Assembly (NCBI GenBank): GCA_045587485.1
Contig: JAZNCI010000005.1
Location: 7,094-71,093, forward strand
Direction of reading: 5' to 3'
DNA: 64,000 bases
DNA from: SIG440 sp045587485
GTDB lineage: Bacteria; Bacillota; Clostridia; Monoglobales; Monoglobaceae
The notes beneath the pieces are model-generated. The model made no database searches. It was not told the DNA's origin and saw only the letters and a list, made by a program, of their open reading frames with translations. The position numbers and the translations under genes were made by a program. Of this stretch, positions 33,239 through 42,060 are shown piece after piece. How positions within the stretch are numbered: position 1 is the first letter of the stretch; every line of letters begins with the position of its first letter.

Positions 33239-33449
33239 GCTGTTTTCAAAAATATTTATCAAATTAATAAAAATATACCAACGGTTTATTTCGCCCCTTA
33301 CTCCACCAAGCTGCCGTTTTTATCCTACGTGCTCGGAATATGCCGTGCTTGCCATCCGCAAGTATGGTGCACTCAAGGGCACCGTTATGGCAATATGGCG
33401 AATTCTTCGGTGTAACCCGTTTTCAAAGGGCGGTATTGATATGCCCTGA
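33231..33449 (+). CDS. yidD: Membrane protein insertion efficiency factor YidD
   Basis: The 72-residue protein overlaps the rnpA end by eight bases. It has the family core IYQRFISPLTPPSCRFYPTC SEYA (split here) with conserved Cys residues, and an amphipathic N-terminal helix (KLFSKIFIKLIKIYQ). It helps YidC-dependent insertion. Length is normal. Confidence 0.95.
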   Translation: MNKLFSKIFIKLIKIYQRFISPLTPPSCRFYPTCSEYAVLAIRKYGALKGTVMAIWRILRCNPFSKGGIDMP

Positions 33450-33501
33450 CGGTGCAGTCCGGCACATAATTTACACTTTTTTCTCGGAGGATACTTATAC
33501 A

Positions 33502-34554
33502 ATGTTATCGTACATTATGACGGCCCTGGGATGGATTCTTGATTTATTTTACAGAATTATCGGCAACTACGGCTTTGCAATAATTTTGTTTACAATATTT
33601 ATCAAGCTGTTGTTATTCCCCCTGGACCTTAAACAAAGACGGTCAATGGCAAAAACTCAGAAAATTCAGCCTCTTTTGATGGAAATACAAAAAAAGTATG
33701 CCAATGACAAAGACAAACTTAATCAGGAAACAATGAAACTGTATCAGAAATACGGCATCAACCCCACCGGCGGTTGTTTGCCCATGCTTATACAGTTTCC
33801 TATAATTATTGCGCTTTACTGGGTCGTAAGAAAGCCTATCGTTTATATGATGGGTGTTGACTTTGAAGATACCTGGCGTATTGCCGAGGCATTCAACGCC
33901 TGGGCGGCATCAAATATTGAGGCTCTGCCCGAATCCCTTGCAAAGGTTGTCCCCGTTACTTATCAGGAAAAGATGGCAAACAACACCTTCGGCAACAACG
34001 AAATCCAGATTGCCCAGATGATATTCAAGCACCCCGAAATATTGCAGCATCCCGCAATCGAAAGCTGGTCAAAAACAATCAAGCCGATTGATTTTAGCTT
34101 TTTTGGAATGGACCTTTCTGAAACCCCCAGCTTTGGAAAGCTTTTCGGCGTATTTACCGGAAATGTTGCAAACATCACACTCAGCACAGTTCTGCTTTGG
34201 ATTATTCCCGTTCTTTCAGGTTTCAGTTCATGGCTGGCAAGCTATATTTCACGCCCCGACCAGACCAAGCAGAAAAAAAACGTTGTTCTTGCAGAGAACG
34301 AAAAACCCCAGAACAATGCAGGTGCAGGTGCCGATACAATGAAGACAATGACAACTATTATGCCCTTGTTCTCAGCGTGGTTTGCATTTACACTCCCGGC
34401 GGCAATCGGTCTTTACTGGACAATAAGCAATATTATTCAGATTTTACAGCAGGTTTATGTTAAAAAATTCTTTAAAAACGACATTAGCCTTGAGGAATTA
34501 GAAGGAGAAATTAAAAATGTTAAAAATAGAAAAAAACGCAAAAAATCTCGATGA
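33502..34554 (+). CDS. yidC: Membrane protein insertase YidC
   Basis: The protein has about 350 residues from the ATG at 33502; the frame upstream overlaps yidD and has no SD. It shows the YidC/Oxa1 core: TALGWILDLFYRIIGNYGFA, the conserved Arg in FPLDLKQRRSMAKTQ, TGGCLPMLIQFPIIIALY, and the last helices near residue 300. An insertion of about 90 residues between helices 2 and 3 (roughly residues 110-200) is larger than in Bacillus. It ends with a basic tail KNVKNRKKRKKSR. Confidence 0.94.
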   Translation: MLSYIMTALGWILDLFYRIIGNYGFAIILFTIFIKLLLFPLDLKQRRSMAKTQKIQPLLMEIQKKYANDKDKLNQETMKLYQKYGINPTGGCLPMLIQFPIIIALYWVVRKPIVYMMGVDFEDTWRIAEAFNAWAASNIEALPESLAKVVPVTYQEKMANNTFGNNEIQIAQMIFKHPEILQHPAIESWSKTIKPIDFSFFGMDLSETPSFGKLFGVFTGNVANITLSTVLLWIIPVLSGFSSWLASYISRPDQTKQKKNVVLAENEKPQNNAGAGADTMKTMTTIMPLFSAWFAFTLPAAIGLYWTISNIIQILQQVYVKKFFKNDISLEELEGEIKNVKNRKKRKKSR

Positions 34555-35332
34555 AGCATTGGCGCTTGCAGCTGAAGAGCTTGGTGTTGCAAAAGACGAG
34601 GTGGGCTACACAATAACTAAAGAAATCGGCAAGGGTATTATGAAATTTCTTGTGGGTGCCGAGGTTGAAATTCTTGCATGGAGAAAAGCCGACGAAGAAG
34701 CCGAGGCAAAGAAAAACGCTCCTAAAGCAGAAAAACCTGAGAAAAAAGAAAAATCCACAAAAGGAGAAAGTGAAGAAAAGCCCTTGGCTCCTGCCGCCGA
34801 GGCGGCTTCCGTGCCCGAAAAGCACGAAAGAAAACACACCGAGGTTGACGAAGATTTCGTCATCCCCAAAACAGCCGTTGACGATGCAAAATATTTTGTA
34901 TCAGAGCTTCTTTCAAAGATTGGTCTTACCTTTGAACTCCACATCAAGCTGGATAGAAATGTTATCAATATTGATGTTTCAGGCGATAAAATGGGTCTGC
35001 TTATCGGCAAACGCGGCGACACTCTTGATGCTGTACAGATGCTTACGGTGCTGTACGTAAACAGAAACAAAAATATGCCTTATGTAAAGGTAAACATCGA
35101 CACCGAAAATTATCGTTCAAAACGTGAAGATACATTGATAAGGCTTGCTCACGGATTGGAACGCAGCGTTCTGCGTGACAAAAAAGCAATTACTCTTGAG
35201 CCAATGACAGCAAACGAAAGACGCATCATCCACTCGGCTCTTCAGAACAACCCCAAAATCAAGACACACAGTATCGGTGAAGAACCCAACCGTCGTATGG
35301 TTGTATCACTTGCAAAGGGTCTTGATGAATAA
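34517..35332 (+). CDS. khpB: RNA-binding protein KhpB/Jag
   Basis: The 271-residue protein has an N-terminal Jag domain (KNLDEALALAAEELGVAKDE), a Lys/Glu-rich linker at about 60-110, a KH domain with MGLLIGKRGDTLDAVQ, and a C-terminal R3H domain (ERRIIHSALQNNPKIKTHSI). It overlaps yidC by 38 bases. Jag/KhpB with KhpA affects cell division and mRNA in Firmicutes. Confidence 0.95.
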   Translation: MLKIEKNAKNLDEALALAAEELGVAKDEVGYTITKEIGKGIMKFLVGAEVEILAWRKADEEAEAKKNAPKAEKPEKKEKSTKGESEEKPLAPAAEAASVPEKHERKHTEVDEDFVIPKTAVDDAKYFVSELLSKIGLTFELHIKLDRNVINIDVSGDKMGLLIGKRGDTLDAVQMLTVLYVNRNKNMPYVKVNIDTENYRSKREDTLIRLAHGLERSVLRDKKAITLEPMTANERRIIHSALQNNPKIKTHSIGEEPNRRMVVSLAKGLDE

Positions 35333-35342
35333 TTAATACACT

Positions 35343-35378
35343 TACAGTCATCTTTTAGGCAAGATGACTGTATTTTTA
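35343..35378 (+). terminator. Terminator after khpB
   Basis: TACAGTCATCTT and AAGATGACTGTA (12 bp, six-base loop) followed by TTTTT. Confidence 0.93.
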
Positions 35379-35388
35379 TGAATTTTTT

Positions 35389-35468
35389 TGAATATTTATG
35401 CAAAAACACTATTGATTTTTTCCACAAAATGTGTTTTAATATACATTATGATGATGAATTTTTATGCA
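35389..35468 (+). promoter_or_regulatory. argC promoter flanked by two ARG boxes
   Basis: TGAATATTTATGCA (35389-35402) and TGAATTTTTATGCA (35455-35468) both fit the ArgR operator pattern TGAAT-N4-ATTCA with one change each. They flank a promoter with TTGATT (35412-35417) and TTTAAT (35435-35440), spacer 17. The first box is upstream of the -35 and the second downstream of the start, a layout suited to repression by ArgR hexamers bridging both sites. Confidence 0.75.
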
Positions 35469-35488
35469 AAGGAGATTTGACTGGGAAA

Positions 35489-36421
35489 ATGACAAAGGTT
35501 TTTATTGACGGTAGTGTTGGTACCACCGGTTTAAGAATACACGACAGACTTCTAGATCGGCAGGATGTTGAGCTTATAACCCTTCCTGAAGAAAAGAGAA
35601 AGGATTTAAAATCAAGAGCAGATGCAATAATTGGTGCAGATGTTGCCTTTCTGTGCCTTCCCGATGCTGCATCAAAAGAAATTATCGAAACAGTCGGCGA
35701 TTGCAGCACAAAAATTCTGGATACCTCAACGGCACACCGCACAAATGCCCACTGGGCATACGGATTTCCTGAGCTCTCAGACAGTTTCAGAAACAAAATC
35801 CTTGCGTCAAACAGAATTGCCGTACCCGGCTGTCACGCAAGCGGCTTTTGTTCAATCGTTGCACCCCTTGTTGCAAATGGTATAATCTCTCCCGATTACC
35901 CCATTGCAGCAACCTCGGTCACAGGCTACAGCGGCGGCGGAAAGAAAATGATTGCAGAGTATCAGGACGCGGAAAGACCTCTTGAGCTTGACGCACCCAG
36001 ACAGTACGGTATAACCCAGATGCACAAGCATCTTCCTGAAATGAAAGCCATCTGCGGTCTTGCATACGAGCCGTGCTTTTCACCCATTGTTGCCGACTTT
36101 TACAGTGGTATGACGGTTACAATCCCGCTCTTTGGCAGAATGCTTGCGAAAAAGATGACTGTTGCTGAAATTCACAAAACATTTGATGAGCATTATAAAA
36201 ATCAAAAGCTGATTAAAGTTCTGCCCCTTGACTATGACGGAATGATAGGCACAAACCAAATGTCAGGCAAGGACTCAATGGAAATAATTATCTGCGGCAA
36301 TGACGAAAGAATTCTTATCGCCTCCTCCTTTGATAACTTGGGAAAGGGCGCATCGGGTGCTGCAGTTCAGTGCTTTAACCTGATTACAAACAGCGACGAA
36401 ACAACCGGTTTGGTTATCTGA
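35489..36421 (+). CDS. argC: N-acetyl-gamma-glutamyl-phosphate reductase
   Basis: About 310 residues from the ATG at 35489. It has the NADP-binding start KVFIDGSVGTTGLRIHDRL and the catalytic Cys in AVPGCHASGFCSIV near residue 115. This is the short, type-2 ArgC form. It reduces N-acetylglutamyl phosphate in arginine synthesis. The AAAGGAG is 14 bases upstream of the ATG, a little far; an in-frame TTG at 35477 is too close to it. Confidence 0.94.
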   Translation: MTKVFIDGSVGTTGLRIHDRLLDRQDVELITLPEEKRKDLKSRADAIIGADVAFLCLPDAASKEIIETVGDCSTKILDTSTAHRTNAHWAYGFPELSDSFRNKILASNRIAVPGCHASGFCSIVAPLVANGIISPDYPIAATSVTGYSGGGKKMIAEYQDAERPLELDAPRQYGITQMHKHLPEMKAICGLAYEPCFSPIVADFYSGMTVTIPLFGRMLAKKMTVAEIHKTFDEHYKNQKLIKVLPLDYDGMIGTNQMSGKDSMEIIICGNDERILIASSFDNLGKGASGAAVQCFNLITNSDETTGLVI

Positions 36422-36440
36422 TACAGAAAGGAAGAAACTT

Positions 36441-37655
36441 ATGAAACAAATCAACGGCGGCGTTTGTGCAGCATATGGCTTCAAGGCAAGCGGCATACAC
36501 GCAGGAATACGCAAAAACAAAACAAAAAAGGATTTAGCTCTGATTATCAGCGAAACACGGGCCGCAGCCGCAAGTACATATACACAGAATCTTGTTAAAG
36601 GCGCACCGATATATGTGACACGTAACAACATAGCCGACGGCTATGCGCAAGCAATTATCTGCAACAGCGGCAATGCAAATACCTGCAATGCCAACGGCAT
36701 AGAGATTGCCGAGGCTATGTGCGACCTTGTCGAAAAACACACCGGCATTTCAAATAGCGATGTGGTTGTTGCATCAACAGGTGTTATCGGTCAACCCCTT
36801 GACATCACCCCCATTGCAAACGGTATGGACACACTTACAAAGGAATTAAAGAACGACGGAAGCAACGATGCAGCCGAGGCAATTATGACCACCGACCTTT
36901 GCAAAAAGGAAATTGCCTTTGAATTTGAAATTGGTGGAAAGACCTGCCGCATAGGCGGCATCGCAAAGGGCTCGGGTATGATACATCCCAATATGGCAAC
37001 AATGCTGGTGTTTGTCACAACCGACACAAATATTTCTCCCGAAATGCTGCAGAAGGCTCTCAGCGCCGATATTCAGGATTCATTCAATATGATTTCAGTA
37101 GACGGCGATACATCAACCAACGATATGGTTTCTGTTCTTGCAAACGGAATGGCAGATAACCCCAAAATCGAAACCGAAGGTGAAGATTATAATATCTTCT
37201 GCAAAGCTCTTTCCGCAGTTACCACCTACCTTTGCCGCAGCATTGCAAAAGACGGCGAAGGTGCATCAAAGCTTCTTGAAAGCCGCGTTTCTGGCGCAAA
37301 GGACACAAAAAATGCAAAGATTATAGCAAAGTCAGTTGTATGCTCCTCTCTTTTCAAGGCAGCAATGTTCGGCTCAGATGCAAACTGGGGACGTATCCTT
37401 TGTGCAATCGGATACAGCGGAGCAGAATGTGATGTTACATCGGTTTCAGTCGACCTTGCCTCCACCGCTGGCAGAATTGCTGTTTGCAAAGGCGGCAGTG
37501 GCGTTGACTTTGACGAAGACTATGCAAAAAAAGTTTTAAGCGAAGACGAAATCATTATTGATATTACACTTGGTGACGGAAACGGCGAGGCAATTGCCTG
37601 GGGCTGTGACCTGACATATGACTATGTAAAAATCAACGGTGATTACAGAACCTAA
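36441..37655 (+). CDS. argJ: Bifunctional ornithine acetyltransferase / N-acetylglutamate synthase
   Basis: The 404-residue protein recycles the acetyl group from N-acetylornithine to glutamate. The self-cleavage site is visible in SGMIHPNMATMLVFVTTD near residue 180, where Thr of ATML becomes the nucleophile of the beta chain. The end DYVKINGDYRT is typical. It makes a separate argE or argA unnecessary. Confidence 0.96.
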   Translation: MKQINGGVCAAYGFKASGIHAGIRKNKTKKDLALIISETRAAAASTYTQNLVKGAPIYVTRNNIADGYAQAIICNSGNANTCNANGIEIAEAMCDLVEKHTGISNSDVVVASTGVIGQPLDITPIANGMDTLTKELKNDGSNDAAEAIMTTDLCKKEIAFEFEIGGKTCRIGGIAKGSGMIHPNMATMLVFVTTDTNISPEMLQKALSADIQDSFNMISVDGDTSTNDMVSVLANGMADNPKIETEGEDYNIFCKALSAVTTYLCRSIAKDGEGASKLLESRVSGAKDTKNAKIIAKSVVCSSLFKAAMFGSDANWGRILCAIGYSGAECDVTSVSVDLASTAGRIAVCKGGSGVDFDEDYAKKVLSEDEIIIDITLGDGNGEAIAWGCDLTYDYVKINGDYRT

Positions 37656-37665
37656 AAAAGATTTA

Positions 37666-37752
37666 AAAATTTACCCATCTTGCCGCCTCTCGCTCGGAGC
37701 AGTACACAAAGTACAGCATCCTCTCTGCGAAGCGGCAATCTGAACAAATTTT
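37666..37752. repeat. Palindromic intergenic element between argJ and argB
   Basis: Nested arms are AAAATTT/AAATTTT (37666-37672 and 37746-37752), TTGCCGC/GCGGCAA (37680-37686 and 37732-37738), TCGC/GCGA, and the central GTAC-ACAAA-GTAC (37702-37714). The core TACACAAAGTA (37703-37713) is identical to that of the element at 15268-15408 read on the other strand. It interrupts the arg operon without an obvious U-tract. Confidence 0.7.
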
Positions 37753-37789
37753 ATAAACTTTTGTTTTTTCCACAGAAAGGAACTATCTT

Positions 37790-38644
37790 ATGAATAAATT
37801 CCCAATTGCAGACCGTGCTGAAATTCTTATAGAGGCACTACCTTATATACAAAAATATTACAATAAAATTGTTGTAATTAAATATGGCGGCAACGCTATG
37901 CTAAACGAAGAACTGAAAGAGGCCGTTATGGGCGACATCCTTCTTCTTTCCCTTATCGGTATCAAGGTTGTCCTTATCCACGGCGGCGGCCCCGAAATTT
38001 CAGAAATGCTTGCAAAAACAGGTACAAAAACCGAATTTATCAACGGTCTTCGTGTTACTGACAAAGACTCTATCGACATTGTTCAAATGGTGCTTGCGGG
38101 CAAAATTAACAAAAGTCTGGTAAACCACATCCAGACCAAAGGCGGCAAAGCTATTGGTCTTTGCGGTCTTGACGGACATATGATTAAGGCAGAGAAGCTT
38201 GACGATGTTCATGGCTATGTTGGCAACGTTACAAATGTAGACCCCACCCCCATACTTGACGTGATTGAAAAGGGTTATATCCCAGTTATTGCAACAGTTG
38301 GCTGTGACAGCGATGGCAATGTATTCAATATAAATGCCGACACAGCAGCGGCAAAAATTGCAGGTGTTCTCAATGCGGAATGTCTGATTTCAATGACCGA
38401 CATCCGCGGACTTCTCCGTGACAAAGACGACGAGAACACCCTTATCCCAATTGTTAAAGTAAGTGAGGTTCCCGAGCTTGTCAGCGAAGGTATTATTTCG
38501 GGCGGAATGATTCCAAAAATCGAGTGCTGTATCGATGCAATCCGTCAAGGTGTACACAAGGTATTTATTCTTGACGGACGTGTACCCCACGCAATTTTGA
38601 TTGAAACCCTTACCGACGAAGGTATCGGTACAATGGTTATTTAA
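37790..38644 (+). CDS. argB: Acetylglutamate kinase
   Basis: The 284-residue kinase phosphorylates N-acetylglutamate. It shows VVIKYGGNAMLNEELK near residue 25, LIHGGGPEISEML near 64 and SEGIISGGMIPKIECC near 233. The N-terminal extension (ADRAEILIEALPYIQKYYNK) fits arginine-sensitive hexameric ArgB enzymes. A good AGAAAGGA SD is present. Confidence 0.97.
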   Translation: MNKFPIADRAEILIEALPYIQKYYNKIVVIKYGGNAMLNEELKEAVMGDILLLSLIGIKVVLIHGGGPEISEMLAKTGTKTEFINGLRVTDKDSIDIVQMVLAGKINKSLVNHIQTKGGKAIGLCGLDGHMIKAEKLDDVHGYVGNVTNVDPTPILDVIEKGYIPVIATVGCDSDGNVFNINADTAAAKIAGVLNAECLISMTDIRGLLRDKDDENTLIPIVKVSEVPELVSEGIISGGMIPKIECCIDAIRQGVHKVFILDGRVPHAILIETLTDEGIGTMVI

Positions 38645-38665
38645 CCCGAAAGGAGTGTATCCTTT

Positions 38666-39145
38666 ATGCAGGATAAAGATTTGTCACGTGATTCAAAAAA
38701 ATCCCGACACAACACCATAATAAGGCTCATATCCGAAAAAGCAATCGAAACCCAGGGTCAGCTTACCGACTATCTGATTGAGGATGGCTTTAAGGTTACT
38801 CAGGCAACAGTTTCCCGTGATATAAAGGAGCTTCGGCTAATCAAAATAGCCGACCATGGCGACAAATACAGATATGCCCTTCCCGGCAAAGAGACAGATG
38901 TTGACATCAAGGCACGCTATGCGGCAGTTCTCACCCATGCCGTAATCACCATACAAAGTGCCGGCAACCTTGTTGTAGTAAAAACCATTCCCGGCTCAGC
39001 ACAGGGTTGTGCAATGGCAATTGAAACCCTTGACTTTGACAGAGTTGTGGGCGTTATCGCAGGTGACGACACAGTTTTCATTGCAATGAACAGTCCCCGC
39101 GACGCAGAACATTTTGCCGACAAGCTTTCTAAGGCAGTAAACTGA
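38666..39145 (+). CDS. argR: Arginine repressor ArgR
   Basis: The 159-residue regulator has an N-terminal winged helix (TQGQLTDYLIEDGFKVTQAT, then VSRDIKELRLIKI) and a C-terminal oligomerisation and arginine-binding domain ending with GVIAGDDTVFIAM. It is encoded inside the operon it most likely controls through the two ARG boxes before argC, so the circuit is autoregulated. Confidence 0.95.
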   Translation: MQDKDLSRDSKKSRHNTIIRLISEKAIETQGQLTDYLIEDGFKVTQATVSRDIKELRLIKIADHGDKYRYALPGKETDVDIKARYAAVLTHAVITIQSAGNLVVVKTIPGSAQGCAMAIETLDFDRVVGVIAGDDTVFIAMNSPRDAEHFADKLSKAVN

Positions 39146-39167
39146 TTTTTCATAAACGAGGTATATT

Positions 39168-40328
39168 ATGAACATAAAAGAAAAAGACCAAAATTATATA
39201 ATGTCAACCTACGGACGTCTTGACGTTGCCCTCGTTTCAGGTAAGGGCAGTACCCTATGTGACTCCGACGGCAATGAATACATTGACTTTGGCAGCGGAA
39301 TTGCCGTCAATACCTTTGGTGCCTGCGACGACCAATGGATAGACGCAGTTTGCGACCAGCTTAAAAAAATTCAGCACACATCAAACTATTACTACACCAA
39401 ACCCTGCTCCGACCTTGCAGAGCTGCTCTGCACAAAAACCGGTATGAGCAAGGTGTTCTTTTCAAACTCAGGTGCCGAGGCGAATGAATGTGCAATCAAG
39501 GCTGCCAGAAAATACGGCACCGACAAAAACCCTGAAAAGAATATTATAATAACATTAAAAAACAGCTTTCACGGCAGAACAATTACCACCCTTTCAGCAA
39601 CAGGTCAGGATGTTTTTCACAATCATTTTACCCCCTTTACGGGCGGCTTTGTTTATGCCGAGGCAAACAATATAGACGCCTTAAAAGCTCTGGCAAACCC
39701 AAACTGCTGTGCGATTATGTTTGAGCTTATTCAGGGCGAAGGTGGCGTTCTTCCCTTAACCCAGGAATTTGTTGATGCAGCAAAAGAAATTGCTGCGGAA
39801 AACGATATGCTGATAGTGATTGACGAGGTACAGTCAGGCAACGGCAGAACAGGCAAGCTATACGCACATCAGCACTACGGCATAAAGCCCGACATATTTT
39901 CAACAGCAAAGGGCTTAGCCGGCGGTCTCCCCATCGGTGCAACCGTCTTCAGCGAAAAGGTTTCAGACATTCTTCCTGCGGGAAGCCACGGCTCAACCTT
40001 TGGTGGCAACCCTATTGCTGCAGCAGGTGCGGTGAACGTTCTTTCACGTCTTGACGACGAATTTCTAAAGACCGTTGAAGAAAACAGCACTTACCTCTGG
40101 TCAAAGCTTAAAGAAATCAAAGGTGTAAAATCAGTCTGCGGTCTTGGATATATGATAGGAATTGAAACCGAGGCAGATGCCAAAAAAATTCTTAAAAAAT
40201 GCCTTGAAAACGGTCTGCTTGTTCTTACCGCAAAGGACAAGGTAAGACTTCTTCCTCCTCTTAACATCACCAAAGACGAGCTTAACAAGGGCATTAAAAT
40301 ACTTAAATCAGTAATCGAATCATTATAA
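39168..40328 (+). CDS. argD: Acetylornithine aminotransferase
   Basis: The 386-residue PLP enzyme has FSNSGAEANECAIKAARK near residue 98, SFHGRT, the Asp pocket DEVQSGNGRTGK near 215 and the PLP Lys in FSTAKGLAGGLPIGA near 245. It converts N-acetylglutamate semialdehyde to N-acetylornithine. Confidence 0.95.
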   Translation: MNIKEKDQNYIMSTYGRLDVALVSGKGSTLCDSDGNEYIDFGSGIAVNTFGACDDQWIDAVCDQLKKIQHTSNYYYTKPCSDLAELLCTKTGMSKVFFSNSGAEANECAIKAARKYGTDKNPEKNIIITLKNSFHGRTITTLSATGQDVFHNHFTPFTGGFVYAEANNIDALKALANPNCCAIMFELIQGEGGVLPLTQEFVDAAKEIAAENDMLIVIDEVQSGNGRTGKLYAHQHYGIKPDIFSTAKGLAGGLPIGATVFSEKVSDILPAGSHGSTFGGNPIAAAGAVNVLSRLDDEFLKTVEENSTYLWSKLKEIKGVKSVCGLGYMIGIETEADAKKILKKCLENGLLVLTAKDKVRLLPPLNITKDELNKGIKILKSVIESL

Positions 40329-40342
40329 AGGAGTAAAAAAAT

Positions 40343-41248
40343 ATGAAACACTTACTTAAACTTTCAGACCTTACCTCTGATGAAATAACCGGCATACTTG
40401 ACCTTGCCGACCAGCTTAAATACGAAAAGAAAAACGGAATTCCCCACAAACATCTCGAGGGCAAATCTCTGGGCTTGATTTTTGAAAAATCCTCCACCAG
40501 AACCCGTGTTTCGTTTGAGGTTGGTATGCAGGAGCTTGGCGGCTATGCCCTATTTCTCAGCTCAAACGATTTACAGATTGGCAGAGGCGAGCCGGTTGAG
40601 GACACAGCAAGAGTTCTCTCCCGCTACCTTGACGGAATTATGATAAGAACCTTTGCACAGAAAGAGGTCGAGGATTTGGCAAAATACGGCTCAATCCCGA
40701 TTATAAATGGTCTTACCGACTACTGTCATCCCTGTCAGGTGCTTGCCGACCTTATGACCATCCGTGAACACAAGGGGAGCCTTAAAAACCTGAAAATGTG
40801 CTTTATTGGCGACGGCAACAATATGGCAAACTCGCTGATGGTTGGTGCAATCAAAATGGGTATCAGCTTTGCAATTGCCTGCCCCAAGGGTTATGAGCCG
40901 GATAGCAACCTTATGAAATGGGCTGCAGAAGAGGGCGAATTCCTTTGCACAGAATCAGTAACAGATGCGGCAAAGGATGCGGATATTTTAGTTACCGACG
41001 TATGGGCATCAATGGGTCAGGAAAGCGAAATTGCTGACCGCAAAAAAGTATTTGAAGGCTACCAGATAAATGCCGAGCTTATGAAGGCTGCAAAGCCCGA
41101 TGCAATGGTTCTGCACTGTCTGCCTGCACATCGCGAAGAAGAAATTACCGCCGAGGTATTTGAGGCCCACGCACACGAAATTTTTGACGAGGCAGAAAAC
41201 CGCCTTCACGCACAAAAGGCAGTAATGGTCACATTAATGAAAGATTAA
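40343..41248 (+). CDS. argF: Ornithine carbamoyltransferase
   Basis: The 301-residue enzyme makes citrulline. Carbamoyl phosphate residues lie in FEKSSTRTRVSFE near residue 50, HPCQVLADL near 130 and the HCLPAHR motif near 258; the ornithine loop is VWASMGQE near 220. The operon ends here; argG and argH are not in the window. Confidence 0.96.
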   Translation: MKHLLKLSDLTSDEITGILDLADQLKYEKKNGIPHKHLEGKSLGLIFEKSSTRTRVSFEVGMQELGGYALFLSSNDLQIGRGEPVEDTARVLSRYLDGIMIRTFAQKEVEDLAKYGSIPIINGLTDYCHPCQVLADLMTIREHKGSLKNLKMCFIGDGNNMANSLMVGAIKMGISFAIACPKGYEPDSNLMKWAAEEGEFLCTESVTDAAKDADILVTDVWASMGQESEIADRKKVFEGYQINAELMKAAKPDAMVLHCLPAHREEEITAEVFEAHAHEIFDEAENRLHAQKAVMVTLMKD

Positions 41249-41263
41249 TTTTGATATTACAGC

Positions 41264-41302
41264 AAAGCCCCCTTGGAGCATTTCGTTCCAAAGGGGCTTT
41301 TA
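41264..41302 (+). terminator. Terminator of arg operon
   Basis: AAAGCCCC-TTGGA pairs with TCCAA-AGGGGCTTT around an eight-base loop and is followed by a T-run; it also can serve the leftward gene ending at 41313. Confidence 0.92.
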
Positions 41303-41312
41303 ATAATTTTAT

Positions 41313-42044
41313 TTAATATTTCTTTGCATCTTCAAGAATTTTTTCAACATCTTCCTTTTGCATCACGCTGAGAAAGGTAAACCTTTTTTCAAGCGATTTT
41401 TCAATCAACTCAATTCCTCTGTCTTTTTCACCCAATGAACAAAGCATCTGCCCATAGGCATAATATGGCTCGGGGAAATGAGGCTCCTTTTCAAGAAGAT
41501 TTTCATAAAGCTCTTGTGCCTTTGCGGTATCACCGCACAAAGCATATGACTCCGCTAAGTTATCCATAATAATCAAATCGTCAGAATTATATTCAAACGC
41601 CTGTTTATTAAACTCCAGCGCCCTTTGTCCGTCACCGCTGAGAACATAAAAAAGCCCCAAATTCTGATAAAGATTGGTGTTTTTAAAATCAATCATTGCC
41701 TCCTCGGTCATTTCAATAGCAATGTCAAGATTGCCGCACTTCCATTCGCAAAGAGCCAGCATTGCCTTGACCCTTTTCTTTGCCTGAGGCTTTTTTGCCT
41801 CAAGCGATGCATGAGTGAGGATTGTTCTCGCAAGATTGGGCTGACCGTCACGCAATAGAATATATCCATAATATCTAAGGTTCTCAATCCCCAGCTTTCC
41901 TATGCGGTTAGCAATCGCAAACCACTTAAGAGCTCCCTTGATGTCAGCCTTGCTGAATTTCACCTTTGCCACAGCCGCCAAAAGCTCAGCCCTTTTGACT
42001 ATGATAAGCACAATCAATATTATTATTGTAATTAAAGGAAACAT
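41313..42044 (-). CDS. Membrane-anchored TPR protein
   Basis: The 243-residue protein has an N-terminal membrane helix (FPLITIIILIVLIIV) and about five tetratricopeptide repeats, seen for example in NLYQNLGLFYVLSGDGQRAL, DNLAESYALCGDTAKAQELY and PEPYYAYGQMLCSLGEKDRG. TPR domains bind partner proteins; the partner is unknown. It lies 16 bases after asnS on the same strand and is probably co-transcribed with it. Confidence 0.8.
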   Translation of the reverse strand: MFPLITIIILIVLIIVKRAELLAAVAKVKFSKADIKGALKWFAIANRIGKLGIENLRYYGYILLRDGQPNLARTILTHASLEAKKPQAKKRVKAMLALCEWKCGNLDIAIEMTEEAMIDFKNTNLYQNLGLFYVLSGDGQRALEFNKQAFEYNSDDLIIMDNLAESYALCGDTAKAQELYENLLEKEPHFPEPYYAYGQMLCSLGEKDRGIELIEKSLEKRFTFLSVMQKEDVEKILEDAKKY

Positions 42045-42060
42045 AAGCTATTACTCCTTA

